A stretch of 64,000 nt of DNA. Origin: Paenibacillus sp. MAEPY2. GTDB taxonomy: Bacteria; Bacillota; Bacilli; Paenibacillales; Paenibacillaceae. The position numbers and the translations under genes were made by a program. A model generated the notes under the pieces. The model was not told where the DNA came from and ran no database searches. It saw nothing but the letters and a program-made list of their open reading frames with translations. Shown piece after piece: positions 47,906 to 57,505 of this stretch. Within the stretch, counting starts at the first letter, position 1. The number at the start of each line of letters is the position of its first letter. Where the stretch lies: NCBI RefSeq assembly GCF_000499205.1, contig NZ_AWUK01000017.1, positions 62,001 to 126,000 on the forward strand, read 5' to 3'.

Positions 47906-48874
47906 CTAAACCCACCACATATCTCCCAGCGGTTCTTCAATCAATACTTGTTGGAGATTTTGCACTGCTTTAGAGAATCCTTCTTCTACCGACATCAGAC
48001 CATCTTCGTGTTCAATACTTACAACATAATCATATCCGACCAGACGCAGAGCACTAATAATATCAGCCCAAGTCTTGTTATCATGACCATAACCGACCGA
48101 GCGGAATTGCCAAGCACGATCAAGCATGTTGGTGTAATCCTGCATATCCGTTACACCATATTTGTTTACGTTAATTGGATCAATCGTTGTATCTTTCGCA
48201 TGGAAGTGATGAATCGCACCTTCACGTCCCAGAATGTGGATCGCTTGTACCGGATCAATCCCTTGCCACCACATGTGGCTTGGGTCCAGGTTCGCGCCAA
48301 TCACTTCACCTGCTGCTTCACGCAGTCTCAGCAAGGTAGCTGGTGTATGCACCGAGAATCCACCGTGCAGTTCCAGTCCCACTTTTACATTGTGATCCGC
48401 AGCGAACTTACCCCACTCTGTCCAGTAAGGGATAACTTTGTTGTCCCATTGCCATTTGAGAACTTCTTGGAAGTCGTTCGGCCATGGTGCAACAGGCCAG
48501 TTCGGATATTTGGCATCCTCATGGTCTCCCGGACAACCGGAGAATGTATTTACGACAGGCACTTCCAGCTTCTCAGCCAGTTCTACCGTTTTAACAAAAT
48601 CATCGTGAAATCCCTTTGCAATATCCTTTTGTGGATGAAGCGGGTTACCGTGACAGCTCAATGCGCTGATGGTCAGACCACGGGATTCTACTGCATTTTT
48701 GAAGTTTTTCAATGCTGTCGGGTTGCTCAGAAGCTCATCCGGTTTGCAATGCGCATTTCCTGGATGTCCACCTGTTCCAATTTCTACTGCTTTCAAGCCT
48801 TTGGATGCTACATAGTCGAGTGCATCCTCCAATTTACGTCCTCCGAATAATACCAAAAATACGCCGAGTTTCAA
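47906..48874 (-). CDS. Xylose-isomerase-like TIM barrel sugar isomerase/epimerase
   Basis: 322 residues from the TTG at 48874, with GGGAGGA about 8 bases upstream. IolE/AP-endonuclease-2 fold: KAVEIGTGGHPGNAHCKPDEL, SALSCHGNPLHP, GLELHGGFSVH (metal ligand Glu), GANLDPSHMWWQGIDP (Asp, His), IHHFHAKD and VSIEHEDGLMS (Glu). Metal-dependent isomerase or lyase of a sugar or its keto form; exact substrate not readable. Between the Gfo/Idh dehydrogenase and thuA genes, all leftward. Confidence 0.9.
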   Translation of the reverse strand: MKLGVFLVLFGGRKLEDALDYVASKGLKAVEIGTGGHPGNAHCKPDELLSNPTALKNFKNAVESRGLTISALSCHGNPLHPQKDIAKGFHDDFVKTVELAEKLEVPVVNTFSGCPGDHEDAKYPNWPVAPWPNDFQEVLKWQWDNKVIPYWTEWGKFAADHNVKVGLELHGGFSVHTPATLLRLREAAGEVIGANLDPSHMWWQGIDPVQAIHILGREGAIHHFHAKDTTIDPINVNKYGVTDMQDYTNMLDRAWQFRSVGYGHDNKTWADIISALRLVGYDYVVSIEHEDGLMSVEEGFSKAVQNLQQVLIEEPLGDMWWV

Positions 48875-49054
48875 GTGCGATTCCTCCCTAGATTAGATAT
48901 CATATTAATTGCTGGTTTTATGAACTATGAACTGCATAAATATACCGTCCAGATCACATAATTGTATCATTATTGTGGAAAATCAAGAGCTATTCTATCC
49001 TGAAATTAAACGTAAGAATACTGGTTATTTCTTTGGAAATGACACCCTGCAGGT

Positions 49055-50137
49055 TTAGTTGAAATAAACCGCTTTGCCTGTCTGAGCAGACTCGTAGATT
49101 GCTTCAAGAATTTGAGTAACCACGATGGCTTGCTCTGGTTTCACAACTGGATCCTTGTCTTCGATAATCGCTTCAAGCCACATTCTCGCTTCACGATCGG
49201 CTTCATTTTCTGCACTGCCGGAATAAAAAGCAACTCCACCTGCGTCCAGATCCACCTTGGTTTCATACAGACGACTGCGCTTCTCGCCATTGATCCGCAG
49301 ACCGTCCTTCATATCCGCGCCACCTTCTGTGCCGCAGAGCAGTGATTTGGCTTCACCGAACTCAGCTACATTCAATGCCCAGCTGGATTCGATAATGATC
49401 GTGGCACCATTCTCCATGGTCACAAACCCGAATGCAGAATCTTCCACCTTGAATTGTTCCGGGTCCCACGGTCCAAAAGCATTCGCCGCATTTTCACGCT
49501 GACCCAGCTTGTGGAAAGTGGAGCCCATAACACTCTTCGGCTTGTAATTATCCATTAACCAAAGTGTCAAATCCAGTGCATGCGTACCGATATCAATCAA
49601 CGGTCCGCCACCCTGTTTCTCTTCGTCAAGAAATACACCCCAGGTTGGTACAGCACGGCGGCGAAGTGCAATCGCCTTACCGAAATAGATATCACCCAGC
49701 TCGCCTTCTTCGCACATTTGTTTCAGATACTGGCTGTCATTGCGGAAACGGTTCTGATATGCAATGGACAGCTTTTTGCCTGTACGTTGTGCGGCTTCCA
49801 GCATAGCCTGCGCTTGTGCAGAAGTCTTCGCCATTGGCTTTTCACACATAACATGTTTGCCTGCCTCAAGAGAAGCGACCGTGATGACGGAATGGGAGTC
49901 GTTTGGTGTACACACGTGTACCACATCAATGCTCTCATCCTTCAGCATCTCGTTATAATCGGTGTATACTTTGGCTCCCTCAGCACCGAATTCTGCTGCT
50001 GCCTCCTCCGCACGTTCCTTCACAATGTCACAGAAAGCGACCATACGGCCCTGAGATTGTTTGGACAAGCTGGGCATATGTTTACCTTTGGCGATTCCAC
50101 CACAACCAACGATGGCGATATTAAGTACTTTAGACAT
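49055..50137 (-). CDS. Gfo/Idh/MocA oxidoreductase, first of the sugar cluster
   Basis: 360 residues from ATG 50137 (GGAGGAC seven bases upstream). Rossmann motif IAIVGCGGIAKGKH, CTPNDSH, the catalytic-region EKPMAKTSAQAQ (Lys of EKP), then GGGPLIDIGTHALDL with the conserved Asp and His. NAD(P)-dependent oxidation of a sugar hydroxyl, commonly at C1 or C3. Upstream of the isomerase-like gene (180-base gap). Confidence 0.93.
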   Translation of the reverse strand: MSKVLNIAIVGCGGIAKGKHMPSLSKQSQGRMVAFCDIVKERAEEAAAEFGAEGAKVYTDYNEMLKDESIDVVHVCTPNDSHSVITVASLEAGKHVMCEKPMAKTSAQAQAMLEAAQRTGKKLSIAYQNRFRNDSQYLKQMCEEGELGDIYFGKAIALRRRAVPTWGVFLDEEKQGGGPLIDIGTHALDLTLWLMDNYKPKSVMGSTFHKLGQRENAANAFGPWDPEQFKVEDSAFGFVTMENGATIIIESSWALNVAEFGEAKSLLCGTEGGADMKDGLRINGEKRSRLYETKVDLDAGGVAFYSGSAENEADREARMWLEAIIEDKDPVVKPEQAIVVTQILEAIYESAQTGKAVYFN

Positions 50138-50228
50138 GAACAAGTCCTCCATTAGCGGCATATTTTCTAATCCAGTATAGCTGTAATCCAACCTTCAACA
50201 TATACCGGTGCACCTCATTCGAAATCAA

Positions 50229-51353
50229 TTAGTGTGATTGTACAGCTTCTGACTGATTTTCATCTGTATTGTTTCCCGCTGCTGCTTCATAAGTGCTCTC
50301 CAGCTGGATGTGTTTGCCCTCAAGCGAGGAGCGCTGGAACGCATGCATAGCTTCAAGCACATGGTAGGCAAGCTTACCACTGGCCTTGTGTTCGCGTCCG
50401 GCTCGAATGGATTCAACCATTTCTGTAACGCCGATCCCGCGCTCGTTCTGTCTGCTTTCAAAAGCAGGCGTCACAGTCTCCCATGTGTCCTGACCGAATC
50501 TGCGTAGCTTCACTTCCCCATTAAAAAAGTTGGGGTCCGGTATACTCATAGTGCCTTCAGTACCGTAGATTTCAATTCGCGGCAAATCCGAAGCACCCCG
50601 GATATCGAAGCTGGTGATCATTGTTGCAATGGCACCTTCCTCAAAATCAATCGTTCCTGCCAGATGTGTTGGCGTCTGTACCTGAAGAAGTGTACCTTCC
50701 TTGGGTCCGGAACCAATAACACGATCTGTGATCTGTACACCCGCTGAGGAACTGATTCTGCGAATCGGCCCAAGGAGAGTAATCAGAGCAGTCAAATAGT
50801 AAGGTCCCATATCGAACATGGGCCCGCCACCAGCCACATAAAAGAACTCCGGATTAGGATGCCAAGCTTCTGGCCCTCCACCCATGAAGAATGAAGTTGC
50901 TGCAATCGGCTTCCCGATTAGCCCTTCTTCAATGGCCTTGCGGGCAGTCTGAATGCCCGATCCAAGGAACGTATCCGGTGCTGAACCGACATACAAGCCT
51001 TTTTCCTCAGCCAGTTCAATTACCTTGCGACCATCCTCTAGAGAGATTGCCAGTGGTTTCTCGGCATACACATGTTTGCCTGCTTCAAGCACAGCCAGAT
51101 CCGTCATGGCATGACTTCCAGGAACCGTCAGGTTTAGCACAAGCTCAATTTCGTTATCTTGCAGCATCTCATCTACATTGTAAACGTTTGCGATTTTGTA
51201 TTCATCAGCGCGTTCTTGTGCCCGGTCACGGATCAAATCCGCAACAGCCACCACTTCAATGAGAGGATTATCTTTTAAATTTTCCAGATAAATGGCGCTA
51301 ATGTTACCGCAACCAATAATGCCTGCTTTCATTTTCTCCACAGTGGTGTTCAT
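50229..51353 (-). CDS. Gfo/Idh/MocA oxidoreductase, second of the sugar cluster
   Basis: 374 residues if started at ATG 51353; that codon abuts AAGGAG, so the GTG at 51341 or ATG at 51332 (MKAGIIGCGNI) may be the true start. Motifs: AGIIGCGNISAIYLENL, EKPLAISLEDGRKV, AGGGPMFDMGPYYLTALITLLGP (in place of the usual His, Tyr residues follow Gly-Pro). Likely reacts with a sugar or sugar acid. Divergent from the AraC regulator across about 175 bases. Confidence 0.92.
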   Translation of the reverse strand: MNTTVEKMKAGIIGCGNISAIYLENLKDNPLIEVVAVADLIRDRAQERADEYKIANVYNVDEMLQDNEIELVLNLTVPGSHAMTDLAVLEAGKHVYAEKPLAISLEDGRKVIELAEEKGLYVGSAPDTFLGSGIQTARKAIEEGLIGKPIAATSFFMGGGPEAWHPNPEFFYVAGGGPMFDMGPYYLTALITLLGPIRRISSSAGVQITDRVIGSGPKEGTLLQVQTPTHLAGTIDFEEGAIATMITSFDIRGASDLPRIEIYGTEGTMSIPDPNFFNGEVKLRRFGQDTWETVTPAFESRQNERGIGVTEMVESIRAGREHKASGKLAYHVLEAMHAFQRSSLEGKHIQLESTYEAAAGNNTDENQSEAVQSH

Positions 51354-51529
51354 CTCCTTATGAGTGGTGAGAACCTGGAATTTGCATATTTGTAATTGAA
51401 GGTTTTGCGCTAGATTGTTGCACTTGAATTTAATACTATGGTATTCCGTTTCGGCTTCAATTAAAATGAATAATATGATCGAAACATGAACTATCTGGTC
51501 ATAATTTTCAAATTGCAAGGAGTATGCCA

Positions 51530-52348
51530 ATGCCGACTGATTATTCCTGCCAGGTTCTTACAGCAGGCTTCTCGTTTCATCGCAAACCTTATATAGGCTT
51601 GCACCCTGAGGGAGTAAAGAATTACCTGATGAGGCTCCAGACGGATGGACGCTGCCGAGCCCGTATAGACGGCGTCATGTCGCTTGTTGATGCGGGTGAT
51701 CTGCTTCTTTATAATCCTGATGAACCGTATGAACTAAGAGTAGACAAAGAGAAAAATCCGATGGGTGAACGACTTGTGGAAAGTGGTGATTACCACATTT
51801 TCTTCAATGGGGACTGGGTGGATGAGTGGTGGAAACATCACAAGAGGCCGAACCGGATCAAGGTGCAGCTGACTGAAAGCCTGCTCACCCTGTTTCGCCA
51901 GCTCGTACTGGAGCAGCGCCGTATTTCCAATCCTTACCCTGAAATCTCCAGTTATTATATGCGCATTTTATGTCTTGAAGTAGATCGTTTGCTCTCGGAG
52001 CATCCGACGAATACCAATACCAACTATGTGGCGTATGAGATTAAAAGTTACATTGAAGAGAACGCTTCTTCTCTATTCAAGCTTGAAGATATTGCTACCC
52101 ATATTGGAATCAGTGTTTCACGGGGTGTTCATCTTTTCAAAGAAGCGTTTGGTAAAAGCATTATGCAGTATACGCTTGATGTACGGCTGAATATGGCCAG
52201 AGAACGGATTATTTTCAGTCCTATGACGCTTGAACATGTAGCCGAATCTTCCGGCTTTAACAATTATACGTATTTCCATCGGGTGTTTCGCTCCCGTTTT
52301 GGCATGTCGCCCAAAGAATTCCGAGTCATTCACCGGGAACAGATGTAA
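51530..52348 (+). CDS. AraC-family transcriptional regulator
   Basis: 272 residues from ATG 51530 (AAGGAG seven bases upstream; the ATG two codons earlier is too close). N-terminal cupin-type sugar-binding domain (about 10-95, GDLLLYNPDEPYEL) and C-terminal double helix-turn-helix (about 170-270: LEDIATHIGISVSRGVHLFKEAFGKSIMQYTLDVRLNMARE and HVAESSGFNNYTYFHRVFRSRFGMSPKEFR). Divergent position makes the dehydrogenase/isomerase/thuA genes its likely targets. Confidence 0.93.
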   Translation: MPTDYSCQVLTAGFSFHRKPYIGLHPEGVKNYLMRLQTDGRCRARIDGVMSLVDAGDLLLYNPDEPYELRVDKEKNPMGERLVESGDYHIFFNGDWVDEWWKHHKRPNRIKVQLTESLLTLFRQLVLEQRRISNPYPEISSYYMRILCLEVDRLLSEHPTNTNTNYVAYEIKSYIEENASSLFKLEDIATHIGISVSRGVHLFKEAFGKSIMQYTLDVRLNMARERIIFSPMTLEHVAESSGFNNYTYFHRVFRSRFGMSPKEFRVIHREQM

Positions 52349-52388
52349 TCGCTTCACTTCATTAATACGTATTATTCGTAACCGAAAC

Positions 52389-52703
52389 TTATTTGCGCGC
52401 GGCAATCGCCTCAGATACAACCATCGCCAAATCTTCGTTGCCAAACATGGACAGTACGCCCAATACGGTATCGTCCGGAATGTCACCGGCTTCCTCCTTG
52501 GATACAACCAGCTTCAGCACCTGCTGCAAACGCTCGTTGCTCAGCTGTTCCGGGTAGGCTTGCCGGTACATCTCTTCCGGATCCAGTCCTTGATTGACAC
52601 ACCACTGGGCAAATACCAGAATCATCATTTCCTCTTCCTGTTTATACGTCTCAATTACCGCTTCCTCAATCTGTTTGTTGCGTTCTTTTTCATATTCATC
52701 CAT
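52389..52703 (-). CDS. Conserved hypothetical small helical protein
   Basis: 104 residues, acidic, with a strong site (GGAGG 11 bases before the ATG). Almost all helix-forming: MDEYEKERNKQIEEAVIETYKQEEEMMILVFAQWCVNQGLDPEEMYRQAYPEQ. No membrane segment or known motif. About 85 bases beyond a dehydrogenase gene on the same strand, convergent with the AraC gene. Function unknown. Confidence 0.78.
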   Translation of the reverse strand: MDEYEKERNKQIEEAVIETYKQEEEMMILVFAQWCVNQGLDPEEMYRQAYPEQLSNERLQQVLKLVVSKEEAGDIPDDTVLGVLSMFGNEDLAMVVSEAIAARK

Positions 52704-52787
52704 GGTGTTATTGTTCCTCCAATATCGTTTAATGAATCATTGGTGCGGAAGTCTACATTCACACTTCCGCACTACCCTGCTTCAAGA

Positions 52788-53726
52788 TCAACCGCGGATC
52801 AGCTGTTCAGCCAAGTCATGGCTGTCCATGACGTGACTCGCACTGATTGCACAGTCATCCGGGGTCTCCAGGTTTGCCAAAAATTGATCAATGGCTCCCG
52901 TGAAGCCTCTTCGGGTCAAAATACTTTCCCAGCTGCCAAAGGTTTCCTTGCGTTCCTGTGCACCGCGTTCCTCATACTTCGCCATGTCCATGTTGAGCAC
53001 TTCTACCGAGCGACCCCCGCCGTACAATTCAAGCTTCTCCAAATCAGCTCCAGCTTGCCGTACCATATCAAATCTGCCATAAGCCGTTCTACCCAGCTTG
53101 GCTGATCCTGCCGCATGCAGTAATCGGTCCAGTTCATTTTTGCGTATCCACTGATGGAGCAGCTGCACATTGTGATCCGAATACCATAACATCAGGTCAA
53201 GGATATGGATCAGATCATCATAAATGGTTTCCGCAGCCGGACGATCCTGAATACCCGTCCGATGCTTCGTGACTGTCAGAGATTCGAAGCCTTGTCCAGC
53301 CTGCATCCAATCTTTAGCGTTTTGATACAATGGTGCAAATCTCCGGTTAAATCCTACGGCCAGCAACAGGCCTTGCGCTTCGGCAAAAGCGGTCATTTCT
53401 TCCGACTCCCGCAACGTATAGGACAGAGGTTTGTCCACGTATACAGCCAGCCCCCGCTCCAGACATTGCATGACAATGTCAAAATGAGCTTCTGTCGCTG
53501 TATGTACAAACACCGCATCCAGATCCCAGGACAACAATTCTTTCATATCCGTTGTGCCATTGTTCAATCTATAGGTATGCTGAATTTCCTTCACCGGCTC
53601 GGGAGAACGGTTCATAATCCCCGTGATTTCCACGTTCGAGTGGGCAGTCAACAGCGGTAAATATACTTTACGTGCAATATCCCCGAGTCCGATGATCGCG
53701 GCACGGGTTCGCTTGGTTGTTTCCAT
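52788..53726 (-). CDS. Gfo/Idh/MocA oxidoreductase, third
   Basis: 312 residues from ATG 53726 with GGTGGA upstream. Motifs: AAIIGLGDIARKVYLPLL, VHTATEAHFD, VDKPLSYTLRESEEM (DKP variant), VGFNRRFAPLY and a DDLIHILDLMLWY segment with the conserved Asp/His. Shorter than the other two, more like the MviM type. Separate from the thuA cluster and possibly independent. Confidence 0.92.
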   Translation of the reverse strand: METTKRTRAAIIGLGDIARKVYLPLLTAHSNVEITGIMNRSPEPVKEIQHTYRLNNGTTDMKELLSWDLDAVFVHTATEAHFDIVMQCLERGLAVYVDKPLSYTLRESEEMTAFAEAQGLLLAVGFNRRFAPLYQNAKDWMQAGQGFESLTVTKHRTGIQDRPAAETIYDDLIHILDLMLWYSDHNVQLLHQWIRKNELDRLLHAAGSAKLGRTAYGRFDMVRQAGADLEKLELYGGGRSVEVLNMDMAKYEERGAQERKETFGSWESILTRRGFTGAIDQFLANLETPDDCAISASHVMDSHDLAEQLIRG

Positions 53727-53884
53727 TATGATCATTCCACCTTCAGATGAGTTCTATAATTCTACGTCCTATAGTGTAACCCTTCAGGCAGCAACATGCC
53801 AGTGATTGAGGCCAGAGCCTGCATGAATTGTTCATCCGTTGGTCGAACGTGGTAAACTTTAGAGAGAAAGCGATACGGATCGGG

Positions 53885-54538
53885 ATGAAGATGGACTTTC
53901 CTGGTCTGAAAGGAGCGTTTGGGATTTTGCGAAAATGGTTATGGCTCCTCTTATATGTTTTACTTGCTGGAGTCACGTTTATTTACAGATATGAACTGCT
54001 GGCCTGGACCGATCTGCATCAGTCCATTCCACTTTTACTCGCCATGGCGACGTTGTTTGCTCTTGTACCCGTAATTCCGTACAAAATCGTCATTATTGCC
54101 TTTGGCTATAGTTACGGTACCGCAACAGCAGCCTGGATATGCTGGCTTGGAACCACACTTGCTGCACTCCTCGTATACACTGGAGCTAGAACGATATTCA
54201 GAAATCAAGCCAGGTCCTACCTGGAACGCATTCGAGGTTTGAATCGATTTACAACATGGATGGAAGCTCATCCCTTCATGGGTATCATGTCTATGCGGCT
54301 GCTGCCCATCGTGCCCCAAATGGCGGTTAATATCTATGCGGGCATTACCTACACCCCATTCTGGGTCTTCATGGTCGCGACGGCGATTGGCAAACTGCCT
54401 GCGATTTTTGTTTTTGCCTACGTGGGTGCGCAAGCAGAATCATCGATCTGGCTGAGTCTTTTGATCCTTGGTGGTTATCTGGTGTTCATGACGATCATGT
54501 TGCTCTTGTTTCGCCTGCGCTCTCGTAAAAAAGTCTAA
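53885..54538 (+). CDS. TVP38/TMEM64 (DedA-like VTT domain) membrane protein
   Basis: 217 residues from ATG 53885; no good ribosome site precedes any candidate start, so the start is uncertain (ATG 53891 also possible). Five or six membrane segments and the VTT family pattern FALVPVIPYKIVIIAFGYSYGTATAAWICWLGTTLAALLVY plus EAHPFMGIMSMRLLPIVPQMAVNIYAGITYTPFWVFMVATAIGKLP. Such proteins are implicated in lipid scrambling and undecaprenyl-phosphate recycling. Stands between two divergent/independent genes. Confidence 0.88.
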   Translation: MKMDFPGLKGAFGILRKWLWLLLYVLLAGVTFIYRYELLAWTDLHQSIPLLLAMATLFALVPVIPYKIVIIAFGYSYGTATAAWICWLGTTLAALLVYTGARTIFRNQARSYLERIRGLNRFTTWMEAHPFMGIMSMRLLPIVPQMAVNIYAGITYTPFWVFMVATAIGKLPAIFVFAYVGAQAESSIWLSLLILGGYLVFMTIMLLLFRLRSRKKV

Positions 54539-54666
54539 ATCGGACCCGTCAGAAACAGTTCTGATTCATCCTCTTTACGATCCTGCTTGGTTGGCTTGCC
54601 AATTCAGGATATAATAGAAGAGTAAGCCAAAATATCATTCTTCATCAGAAATGGAGTGACTATAGC

Positions 54667-55629
54667 ATGGAACAACATTCAAGTGAAAAAGCAACTTTTG
54701 CAGGCGGGTGCTTCTGGTGTATGGTATCCCCCTTCGAGGAACTGCCCGGCATTCACAAGATTGTATCGGGTTATACAGGAGGACATACGGAGAACCCCAC
54801 ATATGAGGAGGTCTGCTCGGAAACGACAGGTCACGTAGAGGCTGTTCAAATTACGTTTGATCCGGCTATCTTCCCCTATGAGAAGCTCGTTGAATTGTTC
54901 TGGCAACAGATTGACCCAACGGATACCGGTGGGCAATTCCATGACCGTGGCTCATCTTATCAGACGGCCATCTTCTATCACAGTGAAGAGCAGCGCCAGA
55001 TTGCAGAAGCTTCCAAAGAAGCTTTGGCACAAAGCGGACGTTTCGACAAACCCATCTTCACACCGATTTTGCCAGCGAAAACGTTCTATGAAGCAGAGGA
55101 GCATCACCAAGGTTACCATCACAAAAACCCTGCGCACTATAAACGGTACCGCAAAGGTTCTGGACGTGAAGACTTTATCGAACGCAATTGGTCCGGCAAA
55201 GTGGATAAAGACGGCCTGAAAGAGCGTCTGACGCCGCTGCAATACGAAGTTACCCAGAACAACGCAACCGAACCAGCATTCCACAACGAATTCTGGGATC
55301 ACCACGGTGACGGAATTTACGTGGACATCGTATCCGGTGAGCCACTGTTCAGTTCCACTGATAAATACGATTCCGGCTGCGGCTGGCCAAGCTTCACTCG
55401 TCCACTGCGGGACTACAATGTGAAGGAAAAAACGGATCTCAGCCACTTCATGATTCGTACCGAGGTGAGAAGTCGTGAAGGAGATTCCCATCTGGGTCAT
55501 CTGTTCAACGACGGCCCTGCCGAAGCGGGTGGAATGCGTTATTGCATCAATTCCGCAGCTCTTCGTTTTGTACCCAAAGAGGATCTAGAAAAAGAAGGAT
55601 ACGCCGAGTACGCCGTACTGTTTAAATAA
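54667..55629 (+). CDS. msrAB: Bifunctional peptide methionine sulfoxide reductase MsrAB
   Basis: 320 residues. MsrA domain (about 1-160): [19 protein letters not shown] with the catalytic Cys of GCFWC. MsrB domain (about 175-320): [37 protein letters not shown], and [27 protein letters not shown] with the catalytic Cys. Repairs both S- and R-epimers of methionine sulfoxide. MsrB lacks the CXXC zinc pairs, as in many Firmicutes. ATG with GGAGTGA upstream. Confidence 0.96.
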   Translation: MEQHSSEKATFAGGCFWCMVSPFEELPGIHKIVSGYTGGHTENPTYEEVCSETTGHVEAVQITFDPAIFPYEKLVELFWQQIDPTDTGGQFHDRGSSYQTAIFYHSEEQRQIAEASKEALAQSGRFDKPIFTPILPAKTFYEAEEHHQGYHHKNPAHYKRYRKGSGREDFIERNWSGKVDKDGLKERLTPLQYEVTQNNATEPAFHNEFWDHHGDGIYVDIVSGEPLFSSTDKYDSGCGWPSFTRPLRDYNVKEKTDLSHFMIRTEVRSREGDSHLGHLFNDGPAEAGGMRYCINSAALRFVPKEDLEKEGYAEYAVLFK

Positions 55630-55688
55630 GTAACGGTTCAATGAAGTAACGGAATTTCATGAAGCGGTAACGAATCGACCGCTGAGCA

Positions 55689-55752
55689 ATACACCAAAAA
55701 GGGGATTCCCGTCATGTTTATGACATCTGGGAAATCCCCTTTTTGGTGTGCC
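55689..55752. terminator. Bidirectional terminator between msrAB and the amj-like gene
   Basis: Arms ACACCAAAAAGGGGATT (55691-55707) and AAATCCCCTTTTTGGTGT (55732-55749), with an inner GTCAT/ATGAC stem; followed by a T run on the plus strand. Confidence 0.9.
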
Positions 55753-55816
55753 TTTTTGTATAGATCCGAATCAGAGTTACATCTTCAACTTCTTACCTAC
55801 CTCTTCACTGCGGCTA

Positions 55817-56617
55817 TCACATCATACTTACAATCCAACCGATCCAGTAGGCAAATGGAATCAATAACAACTGAGCCAGCAATGTACCAAATAAACGGGA
55901 TACGAGCATACAGCCATAGATCTGATTCATTCGATCCAGCCGAATCTCACCGCGCAGTGATTTGTCGCTGAGCAACGATATACGAGGATCAATCAGGATG
56001 GTTAACAGAATGGTCGCTATTCCATTAATGAGTCCGGTGGATTGTGAAGCTGCTACAGCCTGCCCCGGATAAAGATACGCAGCGTAAAGACTGGACAGGA
56101 CTCCGGTCGTATAAATTGCTGTCACCGCTATGTTCAACGTCATTAGACGTCTGGGCATGCCATGTTGTACTAACCGCTTTGCCATCTTCCAAGATGGCGG
56201 GGTAATATAATACGTTGCATTTTTGATCTTGCTGCGCTTTAACATACCTCGAACCATGGAAGGAATCGACCCTGCCGCTTCGAAATGAACGACCATCCGG
56301 GAAGCGAGTTTGACCATGGTTGGAAAACATAATATCGCTATGGCTGTTCCTATCGTGGCTGCACCCATTAGCCAGTGCAGTTGCGCTGCAAAGTGTGGAT
56401 TTCCTCCGCTTGTCGCAGTGTCCACCAAATTGCCTACCATCGGCCCTTGGGCCATATTGGAGGTACGCGACACCAGCAGCAAAATCCCGGATAGGGACAA
56501 GGCCAGCGCAATTCTGCGAGTACGCAAACCCCCAAGGCGCAGCGCATAGGACAGACTATCAGCCGCATGAATAAGCATCGTAAACAACATAGGGATGGCC
56601 AGGCTCAAACTAAACAT
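55817..56617 (-). CDS. Probable alternate lipid II flippase (Amj/YdaH family)
   Basis: 266 residues, about seven membrane segments, ATG with AAGGAGAT upstream. Opening MLFTMLIHAADSLSYALRLGGLRTRRIALALSLSGILLLVSRTSNMAQGPMVGNLVD matches the Amj pattern (His, then Tyr-Ala-x-Arg-x-Gly-x-Arg-Thr). Amj flips undecaprenyl-linked peptidoglycan precursor across the membrane when MurJ fails. I rate the family call as good but not certain, since it rests on recall of the N-terminal motif. Confidence 0.72.
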   Translation of the reverse strand: MFSLSLAIPMLFTMLIHAADSLSYALRLGGLRTRRIALALSLSGILLLVSRTSNMAQGPMVGNLVDTATSGGNPHFAAQLHWLMGAATIGTAIAILCFPTMVKLASRMVVHFEAAGSIPSMVRGMLKRSKIKNATYYITPPSWKMAKRLVQHGMPRRLMTLNIAVTAIYTTGVLSSLYAAYLYPGQAVAASQSTGLINGIATILLTILIDPRISLLSDKSLRGEIRLDRMNQIYGCMLVSRLFGTLLAQLLLIPFAYWIGWIVSMM

Positions 56618-56779
56618 ATGTAAATCTCCTTATCATTTTCCTTAATGTGATTCTATTGTACTTTTAAGTATGGAAGTATTATACTCCTCATCCACATAAA
56701 AGTATAGAAAAGCGCAGAGAAGTTGAACGGAAGAATGTACACAATCTAAGCAAAAGCTTTGAGGTTCTGCAAGACATTC

Positions 56780-56804
56780 GTTTATTCATCCCGGTACAGG
56801 GTAA
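56780..56804 (+). promoter_or_regulatory. Candidate sigma-B-type promoter of the ydaT-like gene
   Basis: GTTTAT, 13 bases, then GGGTAA, close to the sigma-B consensus (GTTTAA-N12-14-GGGTAT). The start site would fall about 30 bases before the ATG. The B. subtilis homologue ydaT is a sigma-B gene. Confidence 0.5.
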
Positions 56805-56841
56805 TATACAAATAACTTATATTGTACAGGAGGGAATCAAT

Positions 56842-57315
56842 ATGCCGTGGAACAAACAGGATTATCCCGTTTCCATGAAAAATCTGGAGCCTCGTGTCAG
56901 ACATAAAGCCATCGAAATTGCCAATGCATTACTGGATGACGGTTATGAGGAAGGACGCTCCATTGCAATCGCTACTGCAAAAGCAGAAGAATGGGATGAG
57001 AATCATCCCAAGTCAGAGGGCTCCAAGCATGAAACGAAACAGTCTTCATCAGACAGCAAGTCGGACCATGGTAAATCTTCATCTTCACGCCGTCATTCCG
57101 AGCCTGTCTCTTCTTCCAAAAGCCATGATAACATTCATGTGGTGCCTACCGACTCCGGCTGGGCCATTAAGGAAGAAGGTCAATCCAAATCTCTGGCTAC
57201 GTTCCGAACGAAAGCCGAAGCTGTGGATGCTGCGAAAGAAAAGAGTGAAAAACAGAACATTCGGGCTATTATCCATAATGAAGATGGTCAAATTGCTTCT
57301 TCCACCAAGCCTTAA
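56842..57315 (+). CDS. YdaT-like general stress protein with DUF2188
   Basis: 157 residues. The N-terminus MPWNKQDYPVSMKNLEPRVRHKAIEIANALLDDGYEEGRSIAIATAKAEEW matches YdaT of B. subtilis. A Ser/Lys/His-rich linker (about 55-95) follows, then the DUF2188 part NIHVVPTDSGWAIKEEGQSKSLATFRTKAEAVDAAKE (about 97-155). Cytoplasmic; precise role unknown. ATG with AGGAGGG upstream. Confidence 0.85.
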   Translation: MPWNKQDYPVSMKNLEPRVRHKAIEIANALLDDGYEEGRSIAIATAKAEEWDENHPKSEGSKHETKQSSSDSKSDHGKSSSSRRHSEPVSSSKSHDNIHVVPTDSGWAIKEEGQSKSLATFRTKAEAVDAAKEKSEKQNIRAIIHNEDGQIASSTKP

Positions 57316-57505
57316 GTGGAGCTGATTTTAAAAAAAGAATATATCGTGAACGTACTACGTCTATTCGTATACTGGAGCAAGCAAAAAGCCCTTTCGCCGC
57401 TAATGGAATGATTCCCATCAAGCATGCAAAAGGGCTTTGCTTTCGGTATGACGCAAGCCCACCTTACTCGAACAACATTCATTACGAATAAGGCGGTTGC
57501 TTCGT

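Noticed and set aside
51356..51530. Long N-terminal extension of the second Gfo/Idh dehydrogenase
   Set aside because: It overlaps the AraC divergent promoter region and reads as non-coding AT-rich sequence.
53735..53885. In-frame extension of the VTT protein to TTG 53828
   Set aside because: The extra N-terminus is charged, has no ribosome site and is not typical of the family.
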